Part shown: one piece after another, positions 45,748 through 56,959 of the stretch
Layout: each line of letters starts with the position of its first letter
Numbering within the stretch: position 1 is the stretch's first letter
Source of the DNA: Fragilaria crotonensis
Lineage: Eukaryota > Bacillariophyta > Fragilariophyceae > Fragilariales > Fragilariaceae
Reading direction: 5' to 3'
NCBI GenBank assembly: GCA_022925895.1
Contig: JAKSYS010000141.1
Location: 1-64,000 of the forward strand
Length of the DNA: 64,000 bases
Position numbers and translations under genes: made by a program
Notes under the pieces: model-generated
Told to the model about the DNA's origin: nothing
The model's database searches: none
Seen by the model: only the letters and a program-made list of their open reading frames with translations

Positions 45748-47019
45748 ATGGACTCAGCAATTTTGGTTGCTGGCGATGAAAGGGTGCATCTCCTTAGCGA
45801 AGCTGAAGGAATCAATTATGGCACCAATCGTCAACAACGTCCAGGGCCAGAGGCTGATGAAGAAAATCCCGGCCTGGAAGAACCCGCCGAAAGAGAGAAC
45901 GAACGAGAAGTTATGGTTGAACGCCTCACGGGAAGACTGCGATGTCTTTTTTCAGCAATCACATGGCCCATTGTTCCTCTAGGAACACTTGTGACATTAT
46001 GCCTCGTTTGGGTCATGTATTCAGCATTTGTGATGGATGTCAAGTCCTCGTGTTCACATCCACTGCATGTCTATGCACTCGCCTCCATGTGCTTCCTCCT
46101 CTACGCACCACATCATTCGCAAATTCGATCCTTTCTATTTCGATACTCACGCGAACGTGATGGTCCTATACGGCCAACACGGGTCCGCCTGTACGACCAA
46201 CTCTTTCATACATTGTGCATTCTATACGTGTACGGCGGCGTCACTTTAATGCAAGGCTGCAAACAGGATTTTGGGGTAAAACACGATGATTTCGATAATC
46301 CCACTGCTGCTTCGCACAATCAGACTTCTACCGACGGATTCGCAAATACATGCGACTCAACCTGTCCTCACTTGTATTCAGCTCTGGATGTGTACATTAC
46401 TATGCTCGAACTCTTTACACTATCCCTCATACTACCCTTGCTATTCCTCCCGTGCATATACTTGTGGATCTTGCGACGCGCCTCGAGTGAAGCCGACAAC
46501 TTTTGGCACGAATCGTTGGAGGACAGCGATGATTTGTTTGGACGCCGCCCGCCTCGTCTCACAGCGCAAGAATTGATGGAGTCGTTGGAGCCTGTCACGT
46601 TGGTACGACAGGGGGACCGTTTGGTGCTGTTAGGGAGGAGATTGTCCTCGTCAACAACAACAGCGGCGTCCTTGTGCTTGTTTGAGTCTCCCGATGTTGT
46701 CAAGGAATGTTGCATTTGTATGTCGGATTTCAAAGTTGAAGAACAAGAAAGTGACGATGCTGCCGCATCCGCACCACCGCTGGACGCCGACGCCATTGTG
46801 CGTACAAAGTGTGGTCATGTCTTCCACGCCACGTGCTTGCGTGGTTGGGTGGGTGGACGATGGGAGCCTCTCGACCGGCGTCGACGAAGTCGACAGACAT
46901 GCTGTCCCCTGTGTCGAGAAGACTTGCAGCCGTCAGCAGCTGGAAGACATACTGCAGTAAGACCGACGGCACAAAGCAGTGTCGACCCGGAGGCTGCATC
47001 TCAGCCAGATCGTGTATGA
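45748..47019 (+). CDS. Multi-pass membrane RING-type E3 ubiquitin ligase
   Basis: 423 residues in one frame. After an acidic N-terminus come about four hydrophobic helices: near residues 70-95, 106-122, a third around Leu-Cys-Ile-Leu-Tyr-Val-Tyr-Gly-Gly, and a strong one near 220-245. A Cys-rich loop between the later helices may face the lumen. The C-terminal RING starts Cys-Cys-Ile-Cys-Met-Ser-Asp-Phe, continues with Cys-Gly-His-Val-Phe-His-Ala-Thr-Cys and ends Cys-Cys-Pro-Leu-Cys-Arg, with a long insert between the first and second Cys pairs. The Cys/His order is compatible with a RING-H2/HC ligase acting on membrane or ER proteins. The start at 45748 is the first ATG of the frame. Confidence 0.85.
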   Translation: MDSAILVAGDERVHLLSEAEGINYGTNRQQRPGPEADEENPGLEEPAERENEREVMVERLTGRLRCLFSAITWPIVPLGTLVTLCLVWVMYSAFVMDVKSSCSHPLHVYALASMCFLLYAPHHSQIRSFLFRYSRERDGPIRPTRVRLYDQLFHTLCILYVYGGVTLMQGCKQDFGVKHDDFDNPTAASHNQTSTDGFANTCDSTCPHLYSALDVYITMLELFTLSLILPLLFLPCIYLWILRRASSEADNFWHESLEDSDDLFGRRPPRLTAQELMESLEPVTLVRQGDRLVLLGRRLSSSTTTAASLCLFESPDVVKECCICMSDFKVEEQESDDAAASAPPLDADAIVRTKCGHVFHATCLRGWVGGRWEPLDRRRRSRQTCCPLCREDLQPSAAGRHTAVRPTAQSSVDPEAASQPDRV

Positions 47020-47512
47020 ATGTATCTGAGTACAAATATATCATTGGCGTTGAGAAATCGAAGTTGGTTTTTTCGTACTGTTAATCCTAATGATCAAATA
47101 AATTAATGACACGAAGAGCATTCCATCACGTCATGTTTGGCCATTGGTGCGGCGCGGCTGTGTGCCGGCATAAACTTGATGTCCGCTGGGTTATCAACAT
47201 TTAGTCTACACCAGTAGCCCTGATTGCATCAGTGAAGCTCGCCAATTAGTCGAAATGATCTGCAAGCCTGCTCTTTACGGTGTACTCCGTACAACTGAAT
47301 AAGGGAGGAAATTCTGCACTTTGATCCTTAAGGTAGCGCGAACCTATCGCAATGATAGAACTAGAGCGTAGGCGAGTTTCGTCTTTGTGCCATAGTGTTA
47401 CCCTTGATTGGTTAGCGATACTTTAAACATCTTTGCAGACTTCTTTATGCCACGGCTAGAACTCCAGACTATTAATACCGGCAATTGATCCGAGGAGCCA
47501 AAACCTTTCACG
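47020..47512. other. Intergenic between convergent RING and phospholipase genes
   Basis: 3' flanks of two convergent genes. No gene or repeat is recognised. Confidence 0.5.
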
Positions 47513-48229
47513 TCATTGCGAACATTTTTTCTGTTGGGCGACCGTACATTTGTCTCTACTGTCTTTGCAGTTGAAAATACCTCCCTTGTCTACGGCTGTG
47601 TAAAACACATTAGCCAACAGTTGGCACGTAGATACGCCCTTGCATTGTGCGTACATGTTGTTTTTGAACTCAGCGTCGCATTGTGAGCGTGTTTTGCTAC
47701 AACCAGCATAGCACACATCATGAATATTGCAAGAGTCTTCAAACCCGCTGACAGAGTCGGCAATGTCCATGAGCCAAGGGGGGAACAACGCACTTGGTCC
47801 GCAACCACCCCAGCTCACATCACCGCAGAAAGCTTCGTTGGCAGTGACTGTTACGGTCCCAAAGTTGGCTACTTTGGTTTGGTCGTGATTGTTCTTGGTT
47901 GCCGTCTTCTTCGGGGCAATGCATTCTTCGGATACTTCGCAATAGATGTCTGGATTTGACAAGATACAGCCGTCCCATCTATTCCGGCAGTTCCAAATAC
48001 TGGTGATTTTGGTCTGGTAAGTAAGTTTGACGCATCCTTGGCTGTCGGTGGTTCCTTGTGTCATAAAATCGTCGTTGTTCACATCGTCGTCAAAGCACTC
48101 CACAAGGGCGCCTGGAACAGGTTTGCCGGCCATCTTGACGCAGAGCTTGATCGTCCCAGCATCAACAAAGGACGACATGGCGAAAATGGACGCCAGGAAC
48201 ACAATTATTCGCCCAGCTTTCATTTTCAT
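47513..48229 (-). CDS. Secreted protein fusing a transthyretin-like domain to a phospholipase A2-like domain
   Basis: 238 residues with an N-terminal signal peptide (hydrophobic core Ile-Ile-Val-Phe-Leu-Ala-Ser-Ile-Phe, cleavage likely after Val-Asp-Ala). Residues about 25-125 resemble transthyretin-like domains: Gly-Lys-Pro-Val-Pro-Gly-Ala-Leu-Val-Glu-Cys, then Gly-Thr-Thr-Asp-Ser-Gln-Gly, and an Asn-Pro-Asp-Ile-Tyr strand. Residues about 135-238 are Cys rich and contain the phospholipase A2 active-site pattern Cys-Asn-Ile-His-Asp-Val-Cys-Tyr, then Cys-Asp-Ala-Glu-Phe; the His-Asp pair is intact. A Gly-rich Cys-Gly-Pro segment before it could be the calcium loop. Secreted PLA2 hydrolyses the sn-2 ester of phospholipids. 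The double-domain arrangement is unusual to me. Confidence 0.75.
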   Translation of the reverse strand: MKMKAGRIIVFLASIFAMSSFVDAGTIKLCVKMAGKPVPGALVECFDDDVNNDDFMTQGTTDSQGCVKLTYQTKITSIWNCRNRWDGCILSNPDIYCEVSEECIAPKKTATKNNHDQTKVANFGTVTVTANEAFCGDVSWGGCGPSALFPPWLMDIADSVSGFEDSCNIHDVCYAGCSKTRSQCDAEFKNNMYAQCKGVSTCQLLANVFYTAVDKGGIFNCKDSRDKCTVAQQKKCSQ

Positions 48230-50408
48230 TTCTTTCTACTCGGAGTACTATATAAACAATATTCACTGTGATACGTTAAAGAGGTTAGAGCGGCGAATTG
48301 CGAAATCTTCACATGAAACAACGAACTTTGTAGGTGTCTCACATCTTGTGCTCGCGTCGTCGTCAAATTCTTCACTGCTTTGAGCGGTGGAAAGATTAAA
48401 TATCTAATTTGTGAGTTCGTTGTTTGTCTGTGGTTGTGAAACTTGTGAACGATGTGTGGAGTAATCTTGTTCACTGCTGACACACGTAAGGGGATGTTGT
48501 TGAAATAAGGGACTCAAGACTCACGACTCATCCAAGAGGTGAATGTCCAGAGTCCAGACTGCAGTACTAAAGGTACCAGGAAGTGGTACCGTAAGCTGTA
48601 AGCACACCGCGCAACGACTTCGAGACTCCGAGTATACAGAACTTCGCATTCGTCTGTTTTCGTATATTTATTTCGCACATATAGCGAGTATGTATCTGTT
48701 TTTGAAACTTCAGGAAAACGCTTGATGCCCATATGTACTGTAGATTTGTCCCGACGTAGTCGTGCTTGTCGTCCCATTTTTAACGCCTTTCCATGGATAA
48801 CTACGAATACTCGTTTTCCAACGACCTTCAACAGATTCAATATAAAATATCAATATATTTCGTTTTTGTAATTCAAGCACCATGACACGCGACACGTGAT
48901 CATACAGTAGCTACGTAGGTCTCCAGTACTCCTATAGTAGTAGAGAAGAGAAACGATTCCTGACAGACAGTTTGAAAATACTCTCTACAAGTACCAGGTA
49001 GAAATCATACGCGTAGTATACCTTGTCATCGAAGGCACTTACGACTATTTCAACTTTGCCCCACGAAGGGATGGAGGATCTCCTTTTGTTCCTCTTAATC
49101 CCATCCCATATGGGTGTATGGACGATTGCTGGTATTTTGGTAGGTTGTGTGAAAGTGATTGCTGTGTGAGTGCTTCCGTGAAACATGGGTGTTCTTGATG
49201 TTTGCTACATGTAGTGAATTGCTCGCTCATACAATGGCTTTGCCTAGTTTCATCAAAATATGAAGTGCAGTGCCTTGGCAAAAACAAGCGTTTCATGAAT
49301 TTGCAAGTTTGAGATGGGTGCATTGATGTGATGTATTTTGTTGCTAGTAGTTTGAGGTGCGGGCATGATATTTAGGTAAATTTCTCATCAAGAACCTACA
49401 GGTCAATGCAAGAACTTTAGCACATAAGGGTGGTGCCCAACCAGGTACTGTAGTACTAGCTAGTGGATCACAAAGCAATATGATGGTACTGGTGTTGGGC
49501 ATTAAAACATGTTGGAATGGAAAATCTGTTTGTGATGATGATACATTTGAGTGCCCAGAGCTTAAATCAAGATTTCAAAAACTGGTACAAATAGCCTGTA
49601 ATCATGTGAACAAGAATACAATATTCATTGGCAGCAAGGCTATAGAGGAGACCTAACAGCAAGACAAATGGTGAAAGTACTACCAGATGCAGATTGGCCA
49701 TCAATGTAACAAAACATGGGAAATTCCAATGCAAGAGCCCTTGGTTTCCAGTGAAGCAGTGCTGAAACTGTATGCTCTAAGAACAATTGACACCAGGATG
49801 GAATCTACCTGAAATTCAATCTTTTTTAGAAATGAGATCATCATTCCATTATCCAAGACCAGTAGATTTGGTAAGCAAATTATGTTAGTGCAGCAATTTC
49901 ATTCTTAAGCAAATTTTTGTGTCCGCAAGCAATTTTTTGCAGATGTCAGCAGCACGATAATCAAGCGGGCAGGTCCAGTTTTTCGCCAGACAGATTTCGA
50001 TCGGCGCGTTTTTTCCTTTCTGTATTCACGACTTCTACTACAAGGTATGTCATATACATACCGGTAGACGGCCCCTTATGCTATGATATTCATATATGAA
50101 AATCTATATCGATATGAATTCACAATTCACGCTACTAAGTAGCGACGCTTTATGTCATAGATTGTGCTGATTTGGATTCCTCCTCCGAGTACTGGACTAC
50201 TTGCAACACGTACTGTAGTACGAGCATATGTGTTTTTTGTTAAAACACACAATTTGAAGTCTACATACTGACGATTGATGAACAAGGCCTCTGGCAACTG
50301 CTACAGTACCAGTACTAGAGTAGGCATAGCCTTCTCAAGCTCGGCACTGCTTCCCTCCTCCATTCTTGCGTGCTTCTAATCGAATTATTGTCGTTCTATC
50401 GTGCAATC
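48230..50408. other. Intergenic with AT-rich, possibly decayed mobile DNA
   Basis: The promoter of the phospholipase gene lies near 48.25 kb. From about 49.1 to 49.95 kb the composition shifts toward A and T and resembles the 18.8-20.3 kb stretch. Short open frames such as that near 49497-49660 show no known motif. No terminal repeats were found. Confidence 0.4.
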
Positions 50409-51682
50409 ATGAGATGTACCAGTCAAGCGTCCATGGTCCTTGCTGCGGTTGTGGCTATGGCGTTGAGATTTTTTCACGTTGAAAACCTCCGACAGCCGAA
50501 ACAAAGCTCCGATGCTGCAATATCTTGGTTGCCGAATCCCACTGGGCGTTGCCGGGCGCCTAGGTTGGATTGGAACTCTTCGACCCGCGAGGAACGCTTT
50601 CCGTCCGTGGAGGACCGTGTCTGCCTCTACATGACGCGCTGGTACGATCCGTATTATGGAACCGCCAAACAATGGAAGCCAGTGTTGAGATATCGCCACG
50701 ACGATGCGTCGACCCTAGAAATATACCTGAACAACGTTCTTATATACATCATAGAAAGGATTGATAACGACCTCGCGAACGACATTCCTTTCTTCTTATT
50801 CAGAAACAACATGTCGTTGATTGAAACGATTGCCGGACAAAAACACTGGATCCTGGTTTTGACCTATGGACGAGATACAAGTAAGGTTTGCAACAAATTC
50901 AATCACTCCAACCCTCTTCTATTCGCCTGGGGCGATCAAGAACTAAAGATTGACGTTCACTTACCAATTTTCGGGAAGTGGCGCTTCAACAATGTGGACC
51001 ACCACGACGCACCAGCACCAATTTTGGCACCTCTCGATACATTTAGGCACTTTGGACAATTCAACGTAGTCCACGAAAATGACATCCCATGGGAGCAAAA
51101 GATTAACAAAGCTGTCTGGAGAGGTACCATGACCGGGATCGTTGAGAATGGCAGGTTTCCGTACGATTATGATTTAGAGGCAAATGCGTTAGACACTTGT
51201 CTGAAGTTCGAGCGCTGTCGCCTAGTTTATCGCAATCACAACCACACTGACACCGACGTTGGTTTTCTCACTGCTCTCACGAAGAATTGAAAATCGTCAA
51301 TGGTGTTGATATGATGCAACCCTACCTGTCAATCAAAGATCAGCTACAATACAAAATGTTGATCAGCATCGAGGGTAACGACGTGGCGACTGGCTTGAAA
51401 TGGAACTTACTCAGCAGGTCTGTAGTCCTGATGCCTCCGCCGACGAAAACAATTTTCTCGTTAGAAGTCTTGCTTGAGCCGTGGGTTCACTACATACCGC
51501 TCAATATCGACAATGTCAGTGAAGCTATCCAATGGGTTTTGCAGAACGAGGACGAGGCGCAGAGGATATCGAAGCGAGCAACAAACTTGATTGAAGACCT
51601 GTTCCTTCATCCGAAGGCCGACCAGGATCGAGAGGACGTGCTCCAGGAGGTAGCGAATCGCGTCACTGCTCTGTGGCAGTAG
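50409..51682 (+). CDS. Glycosyltransferase family 90-like (CAP10-like) protein, type II membrane
   Basis: The short N-terminus is followed by a signal anchor (Met-Val-Leu-Ala-Ala-Val-Val-Ala-Met-Ala-Leu), suggesting a Golgi type II topology. Family blocks are Lys-Ala-Val-Trp-Arg-Gly, then Ile-Glu-Gly-Asn-Asp-Val-Ala-Thr-Gly-Leu-Lys-Trp, Val-Val-Leu-Met-Pro-Pro-Pro, and Leu-Glu-Pro-Trp-Val-His-Tyr-Ile-Pro-Leu, all typical of GT90/CAP10 enzymes that transfer xylose or glucose to glycoproteins or polysaccharides. The frame changes once near 51287, where one missing base (Lys-Asn-Leu-Lys expected) would reconcile both halves. The start at 50409 is the first ATG before the anchor; an open frame extends upstream without ATG. 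The donor sugar is unknown. Confidence 0.8.
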
Positions 51683-51900
51683 AAATCACGTTCGGCATTG
51701 GTTCATGAAGATGGATAGCATAACATGAGCTCGTTGTCGCAATTCACAAATTCAGCAATCCCTAATCAATCCATGGTTACTATCATTACACTATGCACGT
51801 CGCTCCAGCTTCGAGAACTATCAAACATGAGAAGATTAAATATCATAGCATGAGTCCTTCGACCAAGACTCTCTTGCATGTTTCATCACGGCGAAGAATG
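51683..51900. other. Short convergent intergenic gap
   Basis: About 220 nt between the stops of the GT90-like and bHLH-PAS genes. Nothing is seen in it. Confidence 0.5.
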
Positions 51901-53401
51901 CTAGAAGTTCCCTACCCGGTGGTGTATGCCGGAGATCCATAGAAGCTCTCTTCTTTTGCAAGGAGAAATGATTTGCACAAGATCTGCTGTCGCTGGGACT
52001 GGTTGAGATGTGTCAGACGAAGAGGTTGGATTCTTGATGAGTGTGACACAAAAGCACTTGGCTACGTCGTCATCTCCCCTGATCAGCGCCACGCTTAAGC
52101 CAAGGTCATTTCGATTCTTCATCGACCCTCTCAGTACGCACGGTCGAGGCTTCACGTGATCCTTGCGACCGAGGGGAGAAGGTGAAATCATCTGGCTAAT
52201 CAAATCAAAAGCGTTTTGCAGGTCATGGTGGCTCGTCAGATTGAAAATGGTCATGGAGCAGACCTCTTGCTTGGAATAGTTAGAAAGTTGGGTGAACAGA
52301 TGGTTACAATCAATGAGTGCACCGCCCATGGATGCTATCGCCTATGGAGGGATATAGGTGATTAGCGATTTCGTTTCAACGCGAGGATAACACTGCCCAG
52401 TGATACGTACCATTCCAACAGAGCATGAATTGAAGATGAGCCTGCAGTCGTTATCATCAACGTTTGTCTGAAGTTTGAAATTGTTGTCATCGACGTCACG
52501 AACACACTGCTCCGCTGGGTTGTTCATCGTTGACGTTGGTTGAGAGCTTTCGAAATGGCTCATGGCCGACGTCGGCGGAACGCCACCAAAGTTTCCCAGT
52601 GACCAAACACCATTCTGAGCAGCAACATGTCGAACCGTCTGTGCTGCCTCTGGTCCGTGGGCGCCACTTCCTATCGCTTGTATTTGTTTAATAAGCTGGT
52701 GTCGATCGATTTCCGAGCGGTATTGATGTTGTTGCAACATGCGAATATAGCTGGCAGCTTCTGTCAGAACAGAAGACTTAGTACCTTTGGAACTATGACA
52801 CCTCCAGAAGAAAGGAGATTCCGAATTTCGTTGATTTGCCTCGAGATCCTAAATGACCGTTCTTTTTCGCGAGCATTACGTTCTTCTCGAACATCCTCGG
52901 TGATAGCGGGAGTAATAGCCTTCTTCCCCCTTTTCAAGGGACGGTCATCATCTGCTAATGATGATGAATTTGATGAAGCAGCGCCGTTATTGGAGAATGA
53001 AACGATGGAGTTCAAAGAATAATCAAGGTTTGATTCGTGTTCAGCCTTCTTGACTGAGAAAACTGGTGTGAGTTTGGTGCAGTGAAGCTATGGAATGCAC
53101 AAGAGATATTCGTTGTGCAAAATGGCTCACCCTGAACCTCTTTCGAATAGCTTGTGGCAATCGATGCAAGGCTAGCAACAGCTACCTCGGCAGCTTGCCT
53201 ATCTGCTGCTTGCCGCTGATCGTTGTTCATCATAGCCTCGTCCGTAGCCATGTGCGCAGCGTCAAAATTGAAGGCGAAGGAGTTGCTTCCAATGCTACAG
53301 CTTCCAGAGGCATCAGAGTTATTGCTACTATCTCTGTTACCATTCTTTCTTCTCAAAGTTACCTGTGCCCAGTCTGGGTCGTTGTCAGCAAGTGCATTCA
53401 T
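51901..53401 (-). CDS. bHLH-PAS transcription factor of the diatom type
   Basis: Three exons: 53131-53401, 52411-53053 and 51901-52341. Introns 53054-53130 (77 nt) and 52342-52410 (69 nt) both have GT and AG ends. The N-terminal region is Asn and Ser rich. The basic helix-loop-helix reads Arg-Glu-Glu-Arg-Asn-Ala-Arg-Glu-Lys-Glu-Arg, then Ile-Ser-Arg-Gln-Ile-Asn-Glu, a Gly-Gly-Val-Ile-Val-Pro-Lys loop, and helix two ending Ala-Ser-Tyr-Ile-Arg-Met-Leu. A PAS domain follows (Asn-Ser-Cys-Ser-Val-Gly-Met, then Asn-His-Leu-Phe-Thr-Gln-Leu). One frame change near 52787, where AAAGGTAC would need an extra G, separates loop and helix two and looks like a missing base. In diatoms a bHLH-PAS protein paces daily rhythms; whether this is its orthologue needs a tree. 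Confidence 0.85.
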
Positions 53402-54329
53402 CTTGCTTTTTTGTGTGAAACAGCTGATGTGGAAGATGAAAGGTCAGCGAGATGCTAAAAGTTTTAGATCAATGCGAACGATTCACGATCGTCATCGAAT
53501 TTGTGTTTTTTACAATCGCATTTCCTTTTCTAAGATGTTTCATAAATAACAATGGGGCAATTTATGACGAAACACTTCATGTGGAATGAATGATGTCATC
53601 GATTTTGGGTTTCTTACTTAGGCGATTTATACATCTGACGTTTCTTATATATGGACGTTTCTTTAGTACCCAGGGGTAGTCCAGACAACTGTCTTCCATC
53701 TGGGGCTGACTCAGCCGAAGACGGTTTGAGACTCGAAAGCATGACACTCCAATCACATCGTCTACTACCAGTACTCAAGCTTGCATTGTACAAGTACTCC
53801 AGTACTATTGAACAGAGTTGACAGCCACATGTATCTATGCACGCACCTCATGATTCGTGGAGAGTATCATAGTCGCCCTCGTTCACTACTCTAGGTACGA
53901 GTAGTTCTTGAACTCAACTACAACGCATACTTCTGGAGAACAGTTACTTAGGCGTGACACAAGATGTAGTGTTGTTTTTGCATACCAGGTACTGTATCAA
54001 CTCTGTTCATGTGGATAAAAAAAAATGATATCAAGAGTGTGCATAAGCATGAAACTTACATTCGTTGAGCTCGTGAATGCATGTGCAGGTATCTCAGGAT
54101 ATCCGGTATTGTATAACATATTTTTGAATTGTACGTTATTGTGGCGTATTTATTACGTCATAGGTGTTCTCATATTTGTGCAGGGTGGCTTCCACATGCT
54201 CGTAGTTTCCTCGCTGTTCGCGCACCACCTTCAGTTACACATGGTCGCACCGATCCTCGTTCTAATGCTCACAAATTCAGCAAGGCGGGCTCCACACACC
54301 ACACCATCTCTTCCACGATAGTAGCGACA
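53402..54329. other. Intergenic, bHLH-PAS promoter side
   Basis: The bHLH-PAS promoter should lie here. CCAGTACTCAAGC and GTACAAGTACTCCAGTACT words occur near 53770-53805. No gene is recognised. Confidence 0.45.
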
Positions 54330-54778
54330 ATGCACTCTACGTTTGCTCTTCTTTCCTCTTCATTTATACGGCTGCAGCGTTTAGTCTCCGATCCATCCCC
54401 GTCTCCACCAAAAGGCTCTTCCTATCGGCAAAGCCCATTGCAACACCGGCCATTGCTATCTCCGATGATGTTTCTGAGCCTAAGATAGCCATCAAATTGA
54501 ACGACTATCTCTCATCGCTCCAATCTAACGTCATTCTCGGTGCTGGTACTCCACTTTGTAATGTCTACCTGGATTTGATCAACGATCCTGAGCGCTATTT
54601 GGCTACCATCCAACGCGATATCAACCAAGGTATTCATCAGAAGTGGAACATCTGGTCCCTGGTTTCCCGTTGCGTTGGTTCTGTCTTCCGACGCCTCCGC
54701 CTCCGCAGCAACAACAAAACCCAGCCAATCCAACAGAAAGCTGCGCCTGAGTCGCATTTGGCTGTCGAACATGCTTGA
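54330..54778 (+). CDS. Hypothetical small protein
   Basis: A candidate start at 54330 (Met-His-Ser-Thr-Phe-Ala-Leu-Leu) begins a short hydrophobic, Ser-rich leader. The frame that continues to the stop at 54778 encodes Lys-Leu-Asn-Asp-Tyr-Leu-Ser-Ser-Leu and later Asn-Asp-Pro-Glu-Arg-Tyr-Leu with a basic, Arg-rich region. The two halves are in different frames, and one base change near 54380 would be needed to link them, as in other genes here. No domain is recognised. An organelle-targeted protein is possible. Low confidence. Confidence 0.35.
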
Positions 54779-55883
54779 CTCTCACCTTGCTTGTAGCAAT
54801 GTGGACTCATTAAAACGCAATACTCGAGGTTGTTGTCAAGGCGCATGAACGTTGGATTGGATTAGATTTCTACTGTACCTGGTATACCACGAAGCAACTA
54901 GTCTACGGTAGATCAGCCCGCAACAAGTAGTAAGTCCGAAAGGATGAGTTACTAAGCACTGGTAGTTCATTATCAATTGTCCAAATTCCAAATAAAAAGT
55001 ACAGCAGTATGATAATGGCGCTGTCAAGCACTGGAGTGCTTGCTTGGCACTGTGTGTCGTAGAAGTACTTGAGTGTTACTCCAGGCTGAGACTGCAGTGC
55101 TAGATTGACGGTAACGAAGAATTACTGCAATCTGAAGCGCTTGCATCACCACATCGTCAATTGTATGCTGCTGAGAGTAGAGAGTAGGGTGTGCATTGTG
55201 GTAGGACTACCGTATTTCTCGGTGTTTTGTACCCCCCAAATGTACATCAAAAATGTCCGAAGGGTACAGGTCACCGAGGAAAAAAACCAACGCGCAAACC
55301 AGTGAAAAACTTGAAAACAAACATTTAAACTTATCACTTGATCATTGAAGTTATACATGTAAAACTAGGTTTCGGCACGAAGAATTCAAATGACCTGACG
55401 TTTCAGCAAAATGCCAGAATTTGCTCTGCAAAAGGATCTAAAAAGGGCTCACTTTCTTGAGTCGAGTGGGTCAAAAATGTACATCGATTTTCGGCAAAGG
55501 GTACAGGATTCCGTGGTGTACAAAATTCCGAGAAAAACGGTCGCTTGCTCCTGTACATAATCCTTTCCCAACTTCAAAAGTTGAGGCCAGAGGTTGCACC
55601 CGTGCCGCTTGTGCACTTGTTATGACTCTACCAGGCACTTGGCGTCCTGCATCCTGCATCATCATTTTATCAGATCGACGTAGAAGCATGTGACAGCATG
55701 AGACACAAGGTTCGTACTCGTTCTGGAGTTGGGCGCGTACTAAAAAAAGCTCCGACGCACTCCGCGAGTTTAAACTTAACGCTTGTAGATATGCATATAT
55801 ACAAGCCTGAGAATAAATAACATACAAATCGCATATCACTATATCACACTGCCACATGCCATAGGATACTCGTACCCGTGTTA
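54779..55883. other. Intergenic before the first MITE
   Basis: No gene is recognised. GTAC words are frequent. Near 55470-55560 and 55200-55300 the words GTACA and AAAATGTACATC recur but form no clear repeat. Confidence 0.45.
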
Positions 55884-56621
55884 GAGCATGCCCACTCGTG
55901 GGGCTATTTGTTGGACATATTGGTATTCTGCCCTGATTTCTCAGATTCTGACCCCAAAATCATACCACCGGTTGGGCGTGTTTGACATTTTTAGTGTTTG
56001 TCGTGGAACATTTTGTAATCTTTTGGAACAGATAGCTATTTCGGGTGTCAGATCTGTTCCAAAAAATACGAATTCAGCTACCATTCTAAAAAGTAGCCCT
56101 GCTCAATTTGTCCTGTTTGATATGCCCTTCCACCCCGATTGATTAGTTGGATTCAAGCATTTTAATCATGATGTGATGATGTGCCATACTTGCGCCATAC
56201 GTTGTACGGCATTGTAGTCGGTGAAATCTCAGAGTGACAGTGCGTCCAGCACCACCACCGCGCTGGATGAAGCCGAGTCGGACCTTATCCCAAAACATCG
56301 ATCCATTCTGATCGGTGGCGATTGCGGCGTTTGTCGTGACGACAACATACGCCTCAACAAGCATCACGTCTTCTGCAACCTTGAAGTTTGGCTGGCCTCT
56401 CGCACGCCCAGCAGCAACAGCAGCAGTTGGAGGTATGATATGTACTGCTCGAGTCAAATATTGTATGGCGCGCGCCCGTTTTCATCCCAAACCGAAGTGA
56501 AATAGCGCCACTGGTGTGGATCGGAGGGCACTTGGACACATCGGAAATATCCAAAATAAGCTTTTAAAGGCGCTATACGGAAAAGGGTCACAAAAAAACA
56601 GCGCCACGAGTGGGCATGCTC
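55884..56621. mobile_element. PIF/Harbinger-type MITE (copy 1)
   Basis: 738 bp. Ends are GAGCATGCCCACTCGTGG and its exact reverse complement, flanked on both sides by TTA (55881-55883 and 56622-56624). A 3-nt TTA duplication is the hallmark of PIF/Harbinger elements. There is no transposase, so it is non-autonomous. It shares terminal and internal words (TCAATTTGTCCT, GCCATAC near the middle) with the element at 62130. A perfect 13-bp hairpin TTTTGGAACAGAT with its complement lies at 56021-56064. Confidence 0.88.
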
Positions 56622-56959
56622 TTATACTTCGCACTTCGCACGCATCTGAGGTCTAAATAATGTCGGATGTCTATTTACGTGTGTATTACGTATGCATACT
56701 AGTATGACGTACGTACATCGATACAAAGTTTACCATACATACAGTAGCGTTCATATGTCATAGTACTCTACTGCAGTACCATATAGTATCATATGATCAT
56801 AGTGTCATCATATGTATTATTACAAATCATACGTCCTGGTCGATCCCTTCAAGAATATAAACGTAACAAGGACGAATTGATCGATTGATGTTCCCCGCAG
56901 TCCATTAATCCTCATGGTGCTGCTCGTTTTTGTCTCTGTACTTGGCGAGAGCATAGAAT
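56622..56959. other. Intergenic between MITE and plastid membrane protein gene
   Basis: Promoter side of the following gene. ATATGATCATAGTGTCATCATATG near 56790-56815 is partly palindromic. Nothing else is seen. Confidence 0.45.
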
